Of a DNA stretch of 64,000 bases, positions 37,259-51,143 are shown in pieces; positions within the stretch are counted from its first letter, which is position 1, and each line of letters begins with the position of its first letter. The notes below the pieces were generated by a model, which worked only from the letters and a program-made list of their open reading frames with translations, did not search any database and had not been told where the DNA came from. Made by a program: the position numbers and the translations under genes. The DNA lies in NCBI GenBank assembly GCA_013398275.1, contig VZSE01015292.1, forward strand, positions 640,584 through 704,583, read 5' to 3'. The DNA comes from Promerops cafer. Taxonomy: Eukaryota > Chordata > Aves > Passeriformes > Nectariniidae.

Positions 37259-40200
37259 TCAGATACAAGGAACCCCAGGATGAGCCAAACAACTCCAGCA
37301 GAGGACAAATCCCACCCAGAAACCTCAGCTCTCACCTGGCTCTCACACCTCCTGTCAGCCATGAGAAGTGGGATATTGCAGAAGCCACAATCCCCAGCAA
37401 CTCATCACTGGCCACGACCTCCATACACCTCTGAGCCCCCAGGAGAAGCTGCCACAACATCTGCATCTCCTGCCATGCATATGAGTCACCCACACAGGTT
37501 CTCAACAGATGAAAAACACACCAAACTCCTCCAGGTGTTGCCAGGTGCAGGACAGTGGTGGCTTCTCCCACAGCCCATCCCTGAGATGCCATTAGTGCAA
37601 TACTGGGACAGAGAGAAGAAACCACCACTGGCACAGCACACACTTCTCCCTCCCCACCCGTCCCCCCAGACAGTCACACATCAGGGACCTGAGCCACCCC
37701 AGTTACAGCCTTTGTCCAGTGACAGCCACAACGAGACACAAGTCCTGGGACTGGCCTGAAATAATTGGTGGTTTGTGTGCCCTCCACCTCTGCAAGACAG
37801 CACGACAAAAGGACTGTCAGAGACAACGTGGAGCAGCAGCTTTAGCCACTGAAAATGAACAGGAACAAACAGCTCCTCGCACACAATAACTGACAGCTTG
37901 TTCCTGTGCCTCTCCAACGACCCCATCCATGAAAAACATGGACCTTTTATAATATGCTTCAGGGTGTATTATCATCTATTCCCAACCTTTGAAAAGCTTA
38001 GCTGTCACTGCTGCCTAAAATGGGCTTTAGGTTCTTTAAAAAAAAAAGACAAAATATTCTCAACTAATTATGCTTAGCATACACCTGATTTTGTTATTGA
38101 ATCATGGTATGTCAGCTCTCCCAGCCAGGACTGCAGTGTATCCACTGTAAAACAGGCTCCAGCTTCCTGAACAGCAAAGACCTTTCAGGAGGGAATCAAC
38201 AGCTCCAGGCAGCAGATCCAAAGCAGCAAAATCCTTACTCAGATGATCCAACTTGTGACTCCAGGCTGTCCCCATTTATGCACAGACAGCACACAAAGGG
38301 CTCCAGAAGCATCAGCACCACCAACCAAACCAATTCCACCACCAGGACACGGACAGAAAACAGCAAGGAGGGCAGAAGACGGTGTTCAATTCCTTAATAA
38401 AACTTAATAAAGCTTTGAATATTTGTGTGTTGGTAAGTAAAACACAAGAGCAGCAAACCAAGTCAGTAATGGGCCTAAATGGAAGCAGAACTGCTGGCAG
38501 AGCAGGAAATTCAAGTCAACACAGGGAAAATTTATTTCCCTATTTGATGGTGATCTACGCCTTGGCAAGAGCAGCATCTGCCCTGAACATTTATCATCCT
38601 TGCTACCTGCATCTTTGACTACACCTTTGCCATCCCATGACAAGATATTGCCTTGCACTCACTGCAAATTCAGACATGCCTGGCATTGCTTGCCACACTA
38701 ACTTAACCACCTGCTGTTTGCAATAAAATGACTATTTCCTTATTTCTTGGCAACTTCTCGTAGGTGGCATTGCTAAAACACTGGCTGTAATTCTCCAGTG
38801 CTGCTCCAGGTGGAAAACTCAGCCAGGATAGGAAAAACCTCTTCAAAATTCCAAAATTAAGCAACTACTAAAGTATGTCTGGGCAGGTTCTTTTGGTAAT
38901 TTATTTTGGTTGTTGTCATTTTTTAAGTCCAAAGATGTTTGCTGCTTCTTCCATTCAGAACTACAGAGAAGAGAAAGATAAAAATAGGCGAAATTCTGTG
39001 ACAAGGTGCAGATGGAAGACACCAACATGAAATAAAGATCATGCTGCTACCAGTAAAAGGACTAAGTCCAACAAATTTCCTCTGCATTAACACCTGTTTC
39101 TGCATAAAATCCATTTGCAAAGAAACAAATCAGGACTCACTGATTAAATACTTGTTTTAAAAAGCCTCATGAAATGTTGTTCAATATGTCTTCTTTAACC
39201 AGTGCCAAAACCAATCCCAAACCAATGAGAATCACACCCCCTGAATGTGTTCAATGTGAAGTGGGTCCAACCTTGTGAAGGAGCCCTCAGTGCTGTTTAC
39301 AACACATCCTCTCCCAGGGAAGCTCCAGGGATTAAGGATAAAAATTAAGCCCTGGACATCTCCTCACAAACAGGAGTCCAAACAAGCCGTGGTGAGAATT
39401 TAAGTGGCTTCTACTAAATTTAGATTATACCATCTGTGAATAATCATGCCTCACCACAGTTAATAGTGTGGTTGCTGCTCTAAGTTCTTTTTAGTTGTGG
39501 ATGCTGGTTGAGTTGGTATCAATCAGCATAAAGCACAAGAGCATCCTTCCATCTCCAGCTTTTCAGAAAAGCTGTATTTTAAAGAGTCTTTAATGGACTA
39601 TTAAATACAGAGGAAAACTTATCCATGATCACTCACTTAACCAAGGCACGACGAGCATTTTCAAGCAAATCCCTCTCCACATACTCATCAGTAAGTGATT
39701 CCAGGGAGCAGCTTTGCTCACATTATCCTAACGTGAGCTTTCCATGATCCACCTGCAGTGCATCTGCCTGGACAATTATGTCAAGCATATGGAAACAAAG
39801 CTGGCAGGAGGAGGGGAGGAAGAGACAGCACCACACCAGCTGAATGGGGTGCAGAGGTACAGAGATGGCACCTACATGAAGCTGCAGAGACCAACTACTA
39901 AACATTCCACAAAATAAAAAGATGATTCTCAGATATAATTATTTGAAATTCAAGTATGCTTACAGAACAGTTCAGCTCCTTCAAAGCATAAGCTGCAAGA
40001 GATGATGTTCAAGTCATTTCTATTACCTTGACACTGTTGACAAATGCACCATTGAACGATTTTATCACTGTACAAACTCATCATAACCATCAGCACACCA
40101 CTACTGGTAACGAAAAGCACTTTATGAAGTGCCCTGTGTGAAATCTGAAATTTGATATGGCTCCTGCTTGACAGCTATCCTGTATTAAACTCACCTTTTA

Positions 40201-41939
40201 ACTACGGTTAAAGCCAAGTGAGTACCCAAGCAGCCTTGGAGACCTGTGCTGAGAATAGCTGAGCAGATGGAGTCCAGAGAAGCTAAGTAACACCAATATT
40301 AAGAGCATCTAAGTTCACACAGAATATTTCCTCCCAGTACAAATGGGTTATCTCCACGTGCTACATCAGCCATTTGTATGAATCCCGACAGGCAGCGAAG
40401 ATTCACGTGCAGTGACACCTGAAAACAAGAATTAATGCAGGTGGTTTTCCTGCCTGAACATATGTTCTGCAGTGAAGATACACAGCTCTTAATCCTGCTA
40501 AGTGCAGTACACAGTAATGCTAGGAAATTATGAGTGCACAGACATCTTTATGTTTTGCCTACTTGGCAATCTATGTTTTCTGTACACAGATTTATTTGTA
40601 AGTGATCCATATGCATACCATTCCCAGAGTTTGTGTAAAGCCATACTTCAACAGCAAACAAAATAAAATCACTGTGGGTGCAGTGAAGGGCAGAAAAAAG
40701 GAAGGCTGGCACTCAGTGTAATTCAGACAAAGAGCTCAAACTGAACCTGAACTGTAGGAAATAATAGAACTGGCTCCAAAATCAGACAGACCACTGAAAA
40801 TCAAAATGTAGAGAGGCTTTTTTATTTGTGGGGGTTTTTAAAAATTATCATTACTTGCTTGTTTCTTAAAAACCCCCTTTAGGGCAGTTTTTGCTGTTGA
40901 GAAGAAATCATGCCAATGAAATGGGCAAAGTTCGGACAGCTCCAGGCCTGGCACTACTGGGTACCTCCAGCTGCTCCGTTCATGATTCTCCCTTTAAGGA
41001 CTCAATCACCCCTGTGTGAAACACGTTCTTCACCTCTAAGAACATCTAATTCACCTAAAGCTTATAAATGACAAAACCAGGCATCAAAAGTCAGGTGCTG
41101 CTGGATGAATCAGGCAGTGGGCCCTATTTGCATCATGCAAGCAAACAAAACTTCTGCAAACTGAAGCCCAGAGAAATGACAACACCTTCACCGTGTGCAT
41201 TTCCTGCTGTTTAATCAGAACTGTTTTCTTTTATATTTTTTGTCTGTGTTTGATGCAATTACTGGAAAACTTTTTAGCTTGTTATGCAGCTTGTCAGAAG
41301 AGATGATCTAACAGTGCCTCCTGGCCTTAAAGTCTCTGCATCTTTGATATATTTCTCAGGAGCTGGTGAAATATTACCCTTACTTTTAAAATGCCTAGGC
41401 ATACACTTCCCTGGCAATCTGCAAGGTATTACTCACATTTCATTTACTTAATGCTCCATCTTCCCAACAATTTGAAATAAACTTTCTATGGGGGAGGCAA
41501 GTCAGGGTATGCTCTCTAGTACTTCTCTGAAATTAAATTCTAATTGCAGGGTGTTATCTGCATCAAACTGAGCCTTTTAAACTGTAATGTTGAAAAAAGC
41601 TTAACAGTCTTGCTGAGATGGATCCACCCAAAGAATGGCTGGTCCCTGCTTCTGTCCATCCAAGGGAATTTGGATGTGACTGCCTGGATGGAGCCAGGAG
41701 ATGATCAACCTCCTGATCCCACTCTCACAGCCAGGGCAAACACCACAGCTTCACACAAATGTGCTTTTTTCTGCCCATGTACAGCATGGGTACAGAGACA
41801 GATTGGGACTGCCAGTTAAATACAAACTGATTTACAAGGGAAAAGAAAAAAAAAACCCAAACCAACCCACATACATGTTTTAAAGCTGCTCTGAAGCCTC
41901 CATTTATTGAAAAAAAGCTGGTTTGTAACACAGGGTCCA
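37259..41939. other. Non-coding sequence, GC-richer at the left
   Basis: The part at 37259-37760 is C-rich on the plus strand and contains a 171-codon open frame (37244-37759). Its translation is Pro/Ser/His-rich with no domain and overlaps opposite-strand frames, so it is not called a gene. The rest, to 41939, is ordinary AT-rich unique sequence with nothing recognised. Confidence 0.5.
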
Positions 41940-42200
41940 GTCCCCTTCTCAGCTCGTAACACCGCCGCAGTAGGAAATTTGCAAGTTAAAATACATTTCT
42001 AGCACACCGAAAACATATGCAAAGCCACATTTTAAAGCCATTTCCTCCCCATTTTCCTCTCCGTGCCAGCTCACTGCTGCACTTTACTATTTCATGGGCT
42101 TATTAATATTGCAGCTGCACAACCAGAATTACTGTAGCCAGGCCCAAAGTGAAGCTCCACGTACGGGGGTCAGTTTGTCAAACTCCCCATGAACAACATC
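41940..42200. promoter_or_regulatory. Candidate regulatory block with octamer-like motif
   Basis: This block keeps several CpGs (ccgccg near 41952, accg near 42008, ccgtgcc near 42061, acgtacgg near 42159). It also contains ATATGCAAAG (42015-42024), an octamer/POU-like word, and TTATTAATATTGCAGCTGC. The texture differs from its neutral-looking flanks and resembles a conserved enhancer. Conservation itself is not visible here. Confidence 0.3.
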
Positions 42201-45200
42201 TGTAACAGCTGAATTCCAGTTGAACACTTTCCTGTTGGAAGCAAGTCCCTGCCTTATTAACTATTGACTTTGTTCCAGAATTGCCCAGTAAATCTGCATT
42301 TTTAAACCTGATCTGCATCAACAGGAGCTAGCCACAAGCAGAAGAATTTTCTGACTGCAGTACTGGAAGCCATGGAAATATTTCCTTCATAACCACAATT
42401 AAGAATTTTCTCTTGAAGTTAAGCTGCTTTCTGTGATCTGCAACTTCATAGTACTAACAATTTTTTTTTAATTCCATACAAACCCAAAACATTCTTCTTC
42501 TAAATAGCTTATATTAATGGAACTCAGACAAAGATCCATCACTGCAAACATTTAAGTCCATGTCTGAGATTCATTTCAAGCACAGCCAATGGCCAGCTGG
42601 AGGTTTGTGAGACACTTCCAGGCTGCCCTCAGGATTTCTGCCTGTAAATCCATTTCTGGCACCTTTGCCACATTGGCCAGTATTCATATCCCATAAAAAG
42701 CAGCAGTCAAAGGCAGAAACAAGATGACATCAGTGCAAAATGCCTCCTGAAGGTCCTGCCCTGTCCCTACCAGAGGGAATCAAATTGCAGAATTTGCCTT
42801 ACTTAGAATCCCATAATTTTGTAAAGAGACAATTTCCCATCTCTTTTAACCAATCTTTTTTCCACTTGAAGTTTACCAATTGAGTAAATCAATTTTAGCC
42901 TCTTTTATCATGACTATATTTTTATTAGAACAGTTCCTGAACATATTCTTCACCTTCTACATTTTCAGTCTGGGGACTTTTAATTTGAATGATTCAAAAG
43001 AATCACAAAAGCTGAAAAAATCTTCCCAAGAAAAAAATGGGAATGAAAATTAATAGAGGGAAGCAAGAGATGGAAAGGAGATGGCTCCAAGATGACTTGA
43101 AGAAGAAGAAAAAAAAATTAAAATCTGCTATTGCTGTGGGTCCAATTGGGGCCAATGGAAGAGGTTCTCCCTTATCAGGAGGAACACCCCCATAACACTC
43201 CTGGTTTTAATGCAAAAGCCCAGCCAAGGCTTGGTAAGCACAACACTCCTTCCCCCATTACAGCTCCTTCCTTATAAAAGAATCTCTTTCCTAAAAGAGA
43301 TGATCCAGATTGTGGAAAAAGCTATACATCTTTTCAATAGATCCTTCTCTTTTCATCATAAAAGCGAGCTTCAGCAGCTCTCCCATGGAATTCACTGTGA
43401 AATAAAATTTGCAACCTGGCAGCAGTGTCTGACGAGCGATATACAATCCTTCCTGAAAGGCCCAGGAGGATTCTATTGTTTTGAGGCTTAATTTTCAATT
43501 TGCATCCTTAAAAAGGTATGATTTCATCCAAATTCACTGGTCTGCTCATTTATATTTATCTGTAAGAGACCACATTTTAGTTCCTTTGAGAAGAAACACG
43601 GTAAAAAAATTTTATGTTCAAAATTATTCTAAGAGCACTACTCATATTTCTTGTTTTATTGCAATCTGCTTGGACAGAGATGTGACTAATTTATTTTGAA
43701 GGGCCTGATTCTGCAGGCACTCCACACTGAGTAATCCCTTTGTGTTTTGCATGTCAGGCAGCAAAAAGAGGAGTTCAAGTGGCAGAAATGGGCAGAGTTG
43801 CATTACATCAGTGGCTTTAGGCTCATTTACACCAAAAGAGGATAAAGTCCTGTACATTACGATGAAAAACACAGAGATGTTTTGCCCCACACTAAAGTCT
43901 CTCCCCAACAATGGCGAGCTGAAAAGTAACTGCAACTGGAATCAATTAAAATTCATCACAAAGCGCCGGCACCTTGCTTCAAACCAAACAAGAGTTGTGC
44001 CTCGCAGCCAACAATATCTTGGGAATGTTCACGCCAGCTCCCTTCAGAAAAGGCTCTTGACTCTGCTTCTATAATGAACATCTTAAGAACTGTAAATGCA
44101 ACATAAACTGGTGGTAAAACCTTCAGGATACACAATGATTTTGAAAGAGAGCAATTAAACGGCGAGTTATTTCGAACCCGTGTCCCCATTTAAACTATTT
44201 TCCTTGTAGTCCATCTGCCAGAGAGCCTCTAAGGCACACAGGAAGATGCAACACCCATCCCAGAAATCTGCTACTGCACTAACATTTCCAAAGGCCCACG
44301 ATGCTGACTATCACGAGTCTCATTAAGGAAATGCAAGTTGCTCCACTATCCTTAAATATATGAGTTCCATGGGCATCGTGAACAGAAGCGAGACCGAGCT
44401 CCTCCAACAAACACAGCCAAGAGCAGCCCCACGCTCTCCACGCCTGCTCTGAGGCCAGACACGAAGCCAAGGTCCTGCTGATGGAAGCCCAGTCCCATCG
44501 TGGCCATTTGGAAATTTTTTTTGCAGGGAAAGTTTTCTATTGGAACACAACAGAAGAAAAGATGAGGGAGGCCTTCGCAGCTCTCCCAGCAGGAGTGAAA
44601 AGTTTCTCTCTCATTCACGACTACCAGATGGCAAAACAAATTCCAAGAGGAAGATGAATTTTAGGGTTGATATTTTTACTACACATGTTCAATAAAGTAA
44701 ATAAAGAATGTGAGGAAATTTATGTAACTCAGAGGAGATTTTCTCAGCACACAAAAATTCAAGAATGAACTTAATTGCTGTACCTGAAGAAAGAGGAGAT
44801 ATAACTGGGAAAAATTCATTATCCTGCACAGCATTCACTTTATTCACCTTATCACTGTCAGACAGTGGCAGCTATTCTCATCAAAGCTCAAAATACTCCA
44901 GCAGCACTCTGGGATGAAATCCTCACCTACTGGAAACAATGGCAATGTGATAACTTTGGTCTGGGCAGGATTACAACACTTGGATTTGATGTGTTTACAA
45001 AGACTGATGAACGTGATTCCAGACTGATTTCTATTTGGAAACCTTCCCTATTTACCTTTGGCATTTCCTCTACAACACTTTCCAACACCTTCACTGGCAA
45101 TCCCCCCTCTGAAGGCAAAGAAAATAAAAAGGTCGAAGCCTTAATTTGTACAAATCAGTGTGCATGACTAAAAATGTACTGCTAACCTTGACACTCCAAT

Positions 45201-48200
45201 AATTGATGGCCCAACCTCACTTGGAAGGCAGTAAAAACAAACAAAATCAAGGAAAATTTACTTTGTGGTTTTGAGAGTCACTGTCACCAGTGGCATCAAA
45301 AACCCTGCAACATTTATTTTTTTCTTCTAAGTCCTGGAAATTAGGTTACTGGAAAAGCCTCCTCTTAAATGTATAGAATACAAAAAATACAGTACAAACA
45401 CTGGAAGACTGGAAATTAGTGTGTATCTGAAGTCCCTGGAACCAAGAAACAAATAAAGAACTTGAAAACACATCTCCCTTCACCAATCTCACAAACATCT
45501 GGAGACTGACTCACAAGTTTTGGGTTGTTGGTTTAGCTTTCTTTTTATTTCAAGGTTGGCACAACGCTGACGTTATGATTTGGCCAAATTAATCCTTTGG
45601 AGTAAAAGACACTAGGGAGAATAAAACAGATTAGATAAACGTTTTTATATATTTCAGTAACTTTTCCAGTCAACATTGTATTTGTGAGACATTCTGCACT
45701 TCAAACTTCAAGTAGATCTCTAATGTAAAGGCATTAAATAAGTGAGAATTGAGCTAACAGAGCTGAAGTGTTCAGCAAAACCTATCACCGAGGCTGCTCC
45801 ATCTGCTTTTACTTATTTAGGAAACAGCAGGTTTCACATATTTGAGATGAAACGAATGAGAAAACATTACAGCAACATAACTTCCCTCAACTGAAAATAT
45901 CCACCTAACAGATTTTAAAACAGATTTCTAATACATGTAGGAAGGGTTCCCTGATTTTTTTTTTAATTGGCTCAGTAAAGTACAAAGATGTTTCATTTCT
46001 CACAGGTTTACTTCTGTAACACTTATTTGTTTAACAGTTTTGCAGCGAAAACGGTGCTGCCAGCTCATGCTGCTTCTTCCCACATAACCTTGCTAGAATT
46101 CATCCTTTAAAAAAATAATAAATGAAACTTGGGCCCCGGTGGTGTGAAGTGTTTACTCGGGTGCTCAGTCTTGCCCACAAGGAACAATTCCTCAGGCCCA
46201 TTTTCCTTCCTGCCCTTGGCAGCCCTGTCACACCTCTGATCTCCTGTGCCTCCATCCATGGGCTGCTTCCCACCTCTCTGGCTGCACATGAACTTCAATC
46301 CCAGCCAAGTTTGGACTCTCTGGTGCTCCAGGGCCTGTCCTGCCCACGGGACCCTCGGCACTGCTCATCCTCTCCTGCTGTGCATGGCCACCCTCAGCAG
46401 CTGGGGAAGACCACCCTTGATGCCACTGCTGGATGCTCAGCTGAGAGCTCCAAATCCCTGCAACCCATCTCCAGACACCACTGCTTCCATGGGCTCCAGG
46501 CAGTCTGTGCCAGGGCTGCTTCACCAGCCAGGCTGCCCAGCCAGTGCCTCTGGGCTTCCAAGGCTTCTCTCCAATAGGGGAATTTGATGATAAAAGCCAA
46601 GGTATCATCAGTCCTGGGCTTCCCTGAGATAACCATTCCTTTAGCACCATATATATACACACAGGCACATATAAATATATAATCTCTGTCACTGTACTCA
46701 CTTGAGCTGCACGTGGTCTTCTGACTTCAACTCAGCATAAACCAACTACAAAAGGTCCCCACTCAAAAAACCCCTCATGTGCCCACGATATATTGCACAC
46801 CATGGAATTTCTGAAACATCCTAATCTCTGACTACATCTGCAGTTTTCTCTCAAGTGTGCTATATACACATAAGGCACTAGAGATGATAAAGGAACAGTA
46901 AAACCACAAAACTGGAGGAAAACCATAAAGGAGAAAAATCTCCATCAAGCTATCCCACACCTGACAGCTTTACCATCTCCCTGTGCAATCCTCATCAAGA
47001 ATCATCGTGTAGCTTCTCTGCAACCATCATAATTACAATTAAGTTTCAAAGAATTACCTCCAAGCCAGGTGCTATCTGCAGTTTTGATGTCACTGGTCAT
47101 TTCTGAAATGCTGAGAAGCATAAAATTCTTCTGATGTTGAATGTGACAGCAACCCACCATTATGACAGAGGGTGCTAACTGTGAAAATTAAATAAATTAG
47201 CTCAATCTTCCAAAGATGATATTGTCAAGGATACTCAGCCATTGCAATGTTATTGCCTCCATGGGGGGGAAAAAGGGAAAGCTCACATTGGAAACTAAAA
47301 TGGAGTTCTCTTATTCTTACTGCTACACAGAAGATTGAGTCAAATGAATGGAATCAGGTAAAAGAATAAACCAGCAAATACCTCCTAATTGTCAGGCTGC
47401 CAATTTAAACCAGCTTAGTATTTTCTACAACTCCATAAGCTTTATGGTCAATAGTAAGTGAAAGCAGTGCTTATCCCTAACATTTTCATTGTCCATGGTT
47501 GCCAGTCATTTATATATTTCAAGAGAATAATTTAAAAAAAACCTCCATATTTTCTAAAAGTTGCCTTCTGTAACATTCATATTTTACTTTAAGGAACAAA
47601 ACCAATAGTTGAGAATAGTAGGCACTACTTAAGTGAGGAGAACCAACAGATAGAAGTTTGGACTTGCAGTCTGGCATCCCATTTTAAACCAGTCCTTCCA
47701 CTTCAAATACTGGGGGCTCCTGTCTTTCTGAACCTAACACTGCCAGGGGTGGAACCACAACTCTCAGTGCTAGGGTTGGCATGAGCTAGATTAATTAAAA
47801 AAAGCAAGAAGAAACAATTTGGTTACTTGACACATCAAAGCCACTTGAAAAGTTGAATTTTTAACTTATGAGAACATTGGCATTTCAGAACTTACTCTAC
47901 ATTGTGAGCAGTTATTTGTGAAAATAAATTCTCACCTGAAAAGTTATGTAGCAGAGTTTTCATTTTATATTACAAATCATAAAATAACAAGCGTAAACCT
48001 GCAGTTTGTTCCAACAGGGTTCCAATCTTGTATTTTGATCAGGCTGAAACAAACACCTCTGTATTTTGCAACGAGCATGCCATCAAATCATAACTGCTGT
48101 TCCACACTGATTTCACCACAGCAAAATTTACTATTCAATTTCACTGATCCTTTGACCATTTCCACAAAGCTATCTGGTTCTAATATAAGCCCATAATAAA

Positions 48201-49499
48201 AAAGCCAGCAGTGAAACCAAACAACTCTCCTACCTTGATAAAAGCCTCAGTTTCCCCTCACTTCACAGCATAAATTCTCTCCCAGCCTTTCCCGAGGAAA
48301 AAAACAAAGCTGCTGTGTAAAACTGCACACCAGGAGGGAGCATCAAATAGGACTGACCTTGATTGGGGCACAGCATTTGAAGGCTGACCCACACTCGAGT
48401 CCATGCATAGTAAAAACGAAGAAAAGCACAGGAATTAATTATTCAGGGTTTACCAAAGCCAGAGCTAATTACTGGCAGCTCACTGATGGGCTGCAAGTGC
48501 TCAGTCCTGGTCAGCATCTGCTGGTGCTGAGGATCCTGTCAGCACCCACGGCCCCAGGGCTCTGCAGCTGGGACAGGAAGGGAGGGCAGCAAGAGAGGAT
48601 GAGAAGGAACCCAGATCAGCCTCCAAATATGCTTCTGCTGAGGTTAAAGCTTCAGCACAGCAACAAGCAGCTGCGAAACACTTCATTTTCAAAAAATTAT
48701 CATCTGGTTGCACATCTCCCAAACTCTCCATGAGCCATTTAAAGCCTGCGAGGTGCTCAGGAGTTGAAAAATCCAATGGCCAAACATCAGCTTTTATTAG
48801 CTGCACACTGAAGAGCTGCATCTCCCATGCCCCCTGCATATATAAAGGCAATACAACATCATCCAATTTTGTTTTGCCATTTTCCTGCATAACTCAGTGC
48901 GTTAAACATGTATTTATCTCCTTTTCAACTATCTTGCTAAAGGCTAAAGCTCATGTTTATTTGTACAGACAGAAGATACATCTCACAACTGGAAAATACG
49001 TTTGAGGCTCAAACAAATGCATTAGAAACAAGAAAAGGGCAATTGGTTGATAAATTGAATATTCTGTGTAACTCCTTTAATTGATAAATACATTTTTCTC
49101 AGAGGAGGTGAAGGGATACAATGGCAGAAGATGAACTGTACATTGTTTTTTCTGTCCTGCAACTCCATTAGGCTGTTACTTGTGTATAAGGCAATTCATT
49201 CAGGACTCATTCTGGTGCATTCAGGTTGTCCCAAGACAGGTAACATTATTAGACAGATCAGTAATAGGTTTCATTTCAAAATAAAGCCCGGAGTAAACTG
49301 TGTAACAGATCCAAGACTACAAATTTAACAGCAGTAGCTGCTTCCAATTCTAATGTAAAACTTAATTTCATTTGGTAAGAAAAATGGAAAAAATGGGCAA
49401 TGAAAGACCACTGTCAAATAGACCAAAGGCAACTATTTTTGCAAGACAAGTGATAGTTTAATTTACTGGCCATGGTGAGTTTTGCAATGAAACAAACTG
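42201..49499. other. Non-coding sequence with a GC-rich, CpG-poor patch
   Basis: No gene is recognised. A short GAA run lies near 43099-43111. Positions 46190-46580 are GC-rich but CpG-poor and give overlapping long frames on both strands (151 codons plus, 157 codons minus). These share no features with known proteins and probably reflect composition alone. Nothing else was recognised. Confidence 0.5.
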
Positions 49500-49650
49500 C
49501 AATCTAATTACTTGCTGCAAACAAGAGCCTGATTTCATTTTAGGAGAGGTTCTCTCTAATTCCGTGTTATTGTTTTGTCACTGTAAACTTAGATATTGCT
49601 GGAGGGCCAGCAATAATTTTCAAATCAATCCTTGATTTACACACACATCC
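49500..49650. promoter_or_regulatory. Regulatory-like block with a 9-bp hairpin
   Basis: A perfect inverted repeat, tattgctgg (49594-49602) and ccagcaata (49607-49615), flanks the 4-base loop aggg. It places SOX/CCAAT-like ATTG and CAAT cores in opposed orientation. TTATTGTTTTG lies just upstream (49567-49577) and TCAATCC/TGATTT words just downstream. The hairpin is certain; an enhancer role is a guess. Confidence 0.35.
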
Positions 49651-50167
49651 TGCCCGGCGTGCATACATAATGTGCATGTCCCCAGGCAGGAACTGCTGCA
49701 CAAACATACAGAACTGGAAAAATACCCACCTACCTCATGTCTGCACACATGGATCTGGGGGTTAAAAGTAATTCCTAAAGAAAGACCTCAGCCATCTGCA
49801 TAAGGAGAAAGGGAAGTGAAACTCAAAGGAGGAGAGAATACAAAGCAGCAAATAAGGAAATCTTAGGTTTGGTTTCTAGAATAACTCTTAAAATGGGGAT
49901 GTCTTAGAAATTATTAGTTCTTTCACTTCAGTTACAGAAACTGTGACAAGACTTCTGCTCAGAATGATCAGTTGCAATTGATGATAAAATGTTTAGAAAT
50001 AAACAGGATAGGTCTGAAATCAAAGAGCAGCACATCAGTCCTGTCACAGGATGCTCCCACTCCATTGCCCTGGACATGCCAGCGATCCCATGCGGTACCA
50101 GCTGCATTATTTAAAGCCTTCTCACACAGCTCCCCACACACACACTTTCAGCTTGAGAGCTGCAACT

Positions 50168-50502
50168 CGATGCCTGCGGAAGGCTTTGAAGGTGCGTCCC
50201 TGGAGAAAACTGTCAAGGCAGGAGCAGAGTCCTCGGCAGGAGTCTCAGGAGCGCTCGAGGAACGCCGGGCGGACCCTGAGCCCAGCCTGGGCTGTCCCGG
50301 CAGAGCTCAGCTCAGCCTGGGCTGCCCCAGCCAGGGAGCAGAGCCGGCGTTCCCCAGGAGAGCACAGCCCCCGCCGGGAAGGCGGCAGGCTCCGCATCCC
50401 CCCGGGGACAGGATCCCACCGGGAGCCCCACGGGAGCCCCACGGCCGGGACCTGCAGCCCAGGACAGCCGGGAGTCGTGGAAACGTCACATCCAGCAGCA
50501 CG
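50168..50502. promoter_or_regulatory. CpG island
   Basis: I count 25 CpGs over 335 bases of strongly GC-rich sequence. By hand estimate the observed/expected ratio is about 0.65, just above the classical threshold. The segment has local duplications: cagcctgggctg occurs twice (50284 and 50313) and gggagccccac twice in tandem (50421-50442). It could be a promoter-associated island, an expanded GC-rich repeat or an unrecognised GC-rich transposon fragment. A 191-codon frame (49972-50547) crosses it only because stops are rare here. No clear TATA box or downstream donor was seen. Confidence 0.6.
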
Positions 50503-51074
50503 AAGAAATGTCTTTTGAGTCAGGAGATGAGAACTCGGGGGACTTAAATTAACAACATAGCACAACATTTTACCAAGTAATAGCACTATATTTTTTCTTT
50601 TATGGAGCACTGCTCGGGGCAATATTTAATCTCTTGAGTTTAATGAACTTTTAAAACTACTCAATAAATACTCAAAGCCATGACAAGTACAATCATAAGA
50701 TAAATTTAGTCCTACTCCAGTGGACTATATCACTTTTTGTTATTAAAAAATGTTAATTTTAATATACTAGGGGACTTCATTTCTATAAAAGAAGGTGTCA
50801 GGGTTTCTAAATTCATATCACAATGGTTAGTTTTCATTAAAGATGTTAAGTACGTTGTCATTTTTAATAAAAATACATGGTGAGCCCTTCTTTCTAGGCT
50901 AATAATAGAACTTTGGATAAATAGTCCTATCTGTAAAATGTTCCAGCTCTCAGCAAGGCTTCCTTTAGTCACTACAGAGGTTAAGATTTCGTGAAATTAC
51001 TTGATGAATTGAATTCATGTAGCTAAAGAATTTGTGATGGACCTCAAAGTGCAGACCTAGCTAATTATTCCAGA
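50503..51074. other. Non-coding unique sequence
   Basis: AT-rich sequence directly beside the CpG island. No gene, repeat family or splice-site pair stands out. Confidence 0.5.
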
Positions 51075-51143
51075 TTAATGTATTACATGCATAACATTAA
51101 ACACGTAATAGTAACGTATTTTATTGTGCATATAATACATTAA
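51075..51143. repeat. AT-rich inverted repeat
   Basis: TTAATGTATTA (51075-51085) and its exact reverse complement TAATACATTAA (51133-51143) flank 47 bases that include two further near-palindromic ATGCAT/ATGTTA words. The combination is more than a simple AT tract, but low complexity makes chance plausible. Confidence 0.6.

Noticed and set aside
37244..37759. 171-codon plus-strand open frame
   Set aside because: It lies in a C-rich patch, is biased to Pro/Ser/His, overlaps minus-strand frames and begins within the possible hAT remnant. No family resemblance was seen.
46122..46701. Overlapping 151-codon plus and 157-codon minus frames
   Set aside because: Open frames on both strands of a GC-rich patch are the mark of composition, not coding. 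Neither reads like a known protein.
49972..50547. 191-codon plus-strand open frame, the longest in the window
   Set aside because: It crosses the CpG island, where stops are rare. The translation is Pro/Gly/Arg-rich low complexity with no domain, and the opposite strand is also open over the same bases.
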